A DNA stretch of 8,057 nt from Ruminococcaceae bacterium UBA5391 (GTDB lineage Bacteria > Bacillota > Clostridia > Oscillospirales > Acutalibacteraceae). The translations under genes and the position numbers were made by a program. Below the pieces are notes generated by a model, which had not been told where the DNA came from, made no database searches, and saw only the letters and a list, made by a program, of their open reading frames with translations. Position 1 is the stretch's first letter, and every line of letters begins with the position of its first letter. The DNA lies in NCBI GenBank assembly GCA_002410755.1, contig DHOL01000008.1, positions 15,219 to 23,275 of the forward strand, written 5' to 3'. This document shows positions 5,999 through 8,057 of the stretch, piece by piece.

Positions 5999-6555
5999 AG
6001 GAAAGCACAAAAAAAGAAATTATTAAGCCGACCTTTGTTCTCTTTGCAATTTGTCTTGTTGTGACGGCACTGCTTGCACTGACCAATTCGGCCACAAAGA
6101 AGGCCATTGATGTACAGCAGGCGAAGGACGCCCAAACCTCCCGCCAAATGGCGCTTTCTGAGGCAAATTCGTTTGTAAAGTCCGACAAGGCGGCTGACTG
6201 TTATGTCGGCAAGAAAGATGGCAAGTCGGTTGGCTGGGTCTTTACAACAAAGACCACAAGCTACGGCGGTGACATTACCGTAATGACCGGAATCAATAAC
6301 ACCGGCAAGGTTTCCGGCGTTGTGCTTGTCAGCACGAGCGATACGCCGGGTCTCGGCCTGAATGCGCAGAAAGAGTCATTCAGGGCTCAGTATAAACAGC
6401 AAGTTCCGGAAAATGGTTTCACAGTTGTAAAAGGCGGCGGTGCCGGAAAAGGGCAGGTCAATGCTCTGACAGGCGCCACCATTACCAGTAAGGCTGTCAC
6501 CAAAGCGGTAAATGAAGCCGTTACGGAATATCAAAAAGTAAAGGGGGGCGAATAA
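5995..6555 (+). CDS. rnfG: Rnf complex subunit RnfG, covalent FMN protein
   Basis: A 186-residue protein with one N-terminal membrane helix (about residues 12-30) and an extracytoplasmic FMN-binding domain, homologous to NqrC. The family motif DTPGLGLNAQ (116-125) is present. The target for ApbE is LTGATITS (158-165), where FMN is expected on T162; the following SKAVTKAVNEAV helix is typical. The upstream position of the flavinylation consensus, normally aspartate, is N156. RnfG carries electrons between the RnfA/RnfE iron-sulfur cluster and RnfD. The ATG overlaps the rnfD stop by four bases, with AAGGAG at 5978-5983, 11 bases upstream. The next gene starts one base after the stop. Confidence 0.96.
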   Translation: MKESTKKEIIKPTFVLFAICLVVTALLALTNSATKKAIDVQQAKDAQTSRQMALSEANSFVKSDKAADCYVGKKDGKSVGWVFTTKTTSYGGDITVMTGINNTGKVSGVVLVSTSDTPGLGLNAQKESFRAQYKQQVPENGFTVVKGGGAGKGQVNALTGATITSKAVTKAVNEAVTEYQKVKGGE

Positions 6556-6556
6556 T

Positions 6557-7267
6557 ATGGCAAAGAAAAAAGGATTATGGAATGAATTTTCCAAAGGCAT
6601 TGTAAAAGAAAATCCGGTTCTTCGCCTCGTGCTTGGCACCTGCTCTACGCTGGCTATCACAACAGCAGCAAGCAATGCGATCGGCATGGGCCTTGCAACG
6701 ACTTTTGTCCTTGTCTGCTCCAACGCAGTTATTTCCATGCTCCGTAAAATCATTCCAGATAAAGTGCGTATTCCTTGCTATATTGTTGTAATTGCAGGAT
6801 TCGTGACAATTGTACAGCTCCTGATTGAAGCATTCTCGCCTGCTCTGAAAACAGCCCTTGGCGTCTATCTGCCTTTGATTGTTGTGAACTGCATCATCTT
6901 TGGCCGTGCTGAAATGTTCGCAAGCAAAAACAAGGTGCTGCCTTCCATCCTCGATGGCCTTGGCATGGGTATTGGTTTTACCTGCACCCTGCTTTGCATG
7001 GGCATTATCCGTGAGTTGCTGGGCAATGGGACAGTATTTGGCATGCCGATTCTCTCAAACTTCATGCCGTCTATTGTTATTTTCCTGCTGCCGCCAGGAG
7101 GGTTCTTTGTGTTTGGGTTCCTGGTAGCCGTTGCAAACAAGCTTTCCGGAGAAGGCAAGGCACCTGAAGAAATTGGCTGTGCCGGTTTTCGTGGCTGTGC
7201 GGGCTGTGCGCTTTCTTCTGGCTGCTCTGTCCTTAAAAAGAAAGATGGGGGGACTGAGAAGAAATGA
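6557..7267 (+). CDS. rnfE: Rnf complex subunit RnfE, membrane Fe-S subunit
   Basis: A 236-residue integral membrane protein with about six helices, homologous to NqrD and RnfA. NPVLRLVLGTCSTLAITT (19-36) and ALGVYLPLIVVNCIIFGRAE (100-119) are conserved blocks. Their cysteines C29 and C112 correspond to those that, with the pair in RnfA, hold a [2Fe-2S] cluster at the middle of the membrane. The long periplasm-like loop and final helix end near residue 195. The soluble tail is unusual in carrying four more cysteines, C208, C214, C217 and C223, spaced C-x5-C-x2-C-x5-C, before a lysine-rich end. The ATG at 6557 is preceded by AAGGGGGG (6541-6548) 8 bases upstream. The stop overlaps the rnfA start as ATGA. 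Confidence 0.96.
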   Translation: MAKKKGLWNEFSKGIVKENPVLRLVLGTCSTLAITTAASNAIGMGLATTFVLVCSNAVISMLRKIIPDKVRIPCYIVVIAGFVTIVQLLIEAFSPALKTALGVYLPLIVVNCIIFGRAEMFASKNKVLPSILDGLGMGIGFTCTLLCMGIIRELLGNGTVFGMPILSNFMPSIVIFLLPPGGFFVFGFLVAVANKLSGEGKAPEEIGCAGFRGCAGCALSSGCSVLKKKDGGTEKK

Positions 7268-7875
7268 AACAGCTCCTGGCTATTTTCCTGGCTGCAATCC
7301 TCACGGAAAACTATATTCTTGAAAAATTTCTCGGCATCTGCCCGTTCCTTGGTGTCTCAAAAAACCGTAAAAATGCTATTGGCATGAGCGTTGCCGTAAC
7401 GCTTGTCATGGTGATTTCTACCGCTGTTACCTGGCCGATTTATTATAATATTTTGGTGCCGAATGGCTTGGATTATCTTGAGACCATTGTTTTTATCCTT
7501 GTCATTGCAGTGCTGGTCCAACTGATAGAAACAACGCTGAAGAAATATATCCCATCCCTTTACAATGCGCTTGGTGTTTATCTGCCGCTTATTACAACAA
7601 ACTGTGCAGTCCTTGGCGTTACAATGCTGGTTCTTGACAAGCATACGGCGAATCCAGCCAGCTTTGGCTATGGCCAGGCACTGGTGAATGCGTTTGGCGC
7701 AGGCATCGGCTTTTTGGTTGCCATGGTTATGTTCTCCGGCGTGCGTGAGCGCATTGAGATGAATGATGTGCCGAAGTTCTGGAAGGGGTTGCCAATCACA
7801 TTGGTTGCGGCTTCGCTGACTGCCGTCTCGTTCCTCGGATTCCAGGGTCTCGTGACCGGCATGCTTGGTTATTAG
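7264..7875 (+). CDS. rnfA: Rnf complex subunit RnfA, membrane Fe-S subunit
   Basis: A 203-residue integral membrane protein with about six helices, homologous to NqrE. It forms a pseudo-symmetric pair with RnfE: NALGVYLPLITTNCAVLG (101-118) closely matches TALGVYLPLIVVNCIIFG of RnfE. ENYILEKFLGICPFLGVS (15-32) is the standard RnfA opening. C26 and C114 are the two expected ligands of the shared [2Fe-2S] cluster. SGVRERIEMNDVPKFWKGLPITL (about 159-181) is another family block. The start overlaps the rnfE stop by four bases, with GGGGGGA at 7247-7253 upstream. The protein length is normal for the family. A strong AGGAGG for rnfB overlaps its stop codon. Confidence 0.97.
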   Translation: MKQLLAIFLAAILTENYILEKFLGICPFLGVSKNRKNAIGMSVAVTLVMVISTAVTWPIYYNILVPNGLDYLETIVFILVIAVLVQLIETTLKKYIPSLYNALGVYLPLITTNCAVLGVTMLVLDKHTANPASFGYGQALVNAFGAGIGFLVAMVMFSGVRERIEMNDVPKFWKGLPITLVAASLTAVSFLGFQGLVTGMLGY

Positions 7876-7886
7876 GAGGCTAAACA

Positions 7887-8057
7887 ATGAATGAGATCAC
7901 ATTTGCCATTGTTCTGGTGACCGGAATCGGCCTGCTTTCCGGAATTATTCTTTCTCTTGCATCTGTTTTTATGGCAGTGCCAAAAGATGAAAAAGAAGAA
8001 AAAGTCCGGGCGATGCTGCCTGGTGCAAACTGTGGTGCCTGCGGTTTTTCCGGCTGT
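7887..8057 (+). CDS. rnfB: Rnf complex subunit RnfB, N-terminal part (cut by window end)
   Basis: The first 57 codons of the subunit that accepts electrons from reduced ferredoxin. One N-terminal membrane helix (about residues 5-30) is followed by a charged linker, KDEKEEKVRAMLPGANCGACGFSGC. LPGANCGACG is a hallmark of RnfB and marks the first iron-sulfur motif, with C49, C52 and C57 visible; the fourth cysteine and the following 4Fe-4S domains lie beyond the window. The frame is open to the last base. The ATG at 7887 follows AGGAGG (7874-7879) by 7 bases. It is the expected last structural gene of the rnfCDGEAB order. Confidence 0.95.
   Translation, partial: MNEITFAIVLVTGIGLLSGIILSLASVFMAVPKDEKEEKVRAMLPGANCGACGFSGC

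Overview
The window looks like a chromosomal segment of an anaerobic Firmicute of the class Clostridia. I base this on the rnfC-D-G-E-A-B gene order, strong AGGAGG-type ribosome binding sites, tightly packed or overlapping genes, and a moderate, mixed base composition. A member of the Oscillospiraceae/Ruminococcaceae side of the class is plausible but cannot be shown from sequence reading alone. All recognisable genes lie on the + strand.

Left part (1-1727): a short upstream region with a perfect 10-bp inverted repeat precedes a small class I SAM-dependent methyltransferase of unknown substrate (112-762). After a 194-base gap comes a short-chain dehydrogenase/reductase (957-1727). Neither has an obvious link to the genes on the right, and neither substrate can be named.

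Control region (1728-2042): this 315-base gap holds no convincing gene but clear regulatory structure. It contains a near-consensus sigma-A promoter (TTGACA, 17 bases, TATGAT; 1808-1836) whose -35 box lies in an exact 11-bp tandem duplication. The predicted leader is about 200 bases long. It starts with a long stem-loop (about 1843-1899) and carries an intrinsic terminator (1952-1987) before the first gene. This suggests transcription attenuation of the operon that follows, and it is the least explained part of the window.

Right part (2043-8057): an eight-gene cluster with the apparent order apbE, Gx-type membrane transporter gene, rnfC, rnfD, rnfG, rnfE, rnfA, rnfB. RnfB is cut off by the window edge after 57 codons. 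The Rnf complex is the membrane ferredoxin:NAD+ oxidoreductase that couples electron transfer to export of Na+ or H+. ApbE is the FAD:protein FMN transferase that covalently attaches FMN to threonines on RnfG and RnfD, and both GAT target motifs are visible here. RnfA and RnfE carry the paired intramembrane cysteines expected to hold a [2Fe-2S] cluster. RnfC carries a flavin/NADH-site motif and two 4Fe-4S motifs, and the RnfB fragment shows the start of its first Fe-S motif. The cluster thus encodes the complex, its flavin-loading enzyme and a small membrane protein that may supply a related substrate.

Most of the window is well-understood biology. I see no new multi-gene system. The best leads are the structured leader upstream of apbE and a cysteine-rich tail on RnfE.
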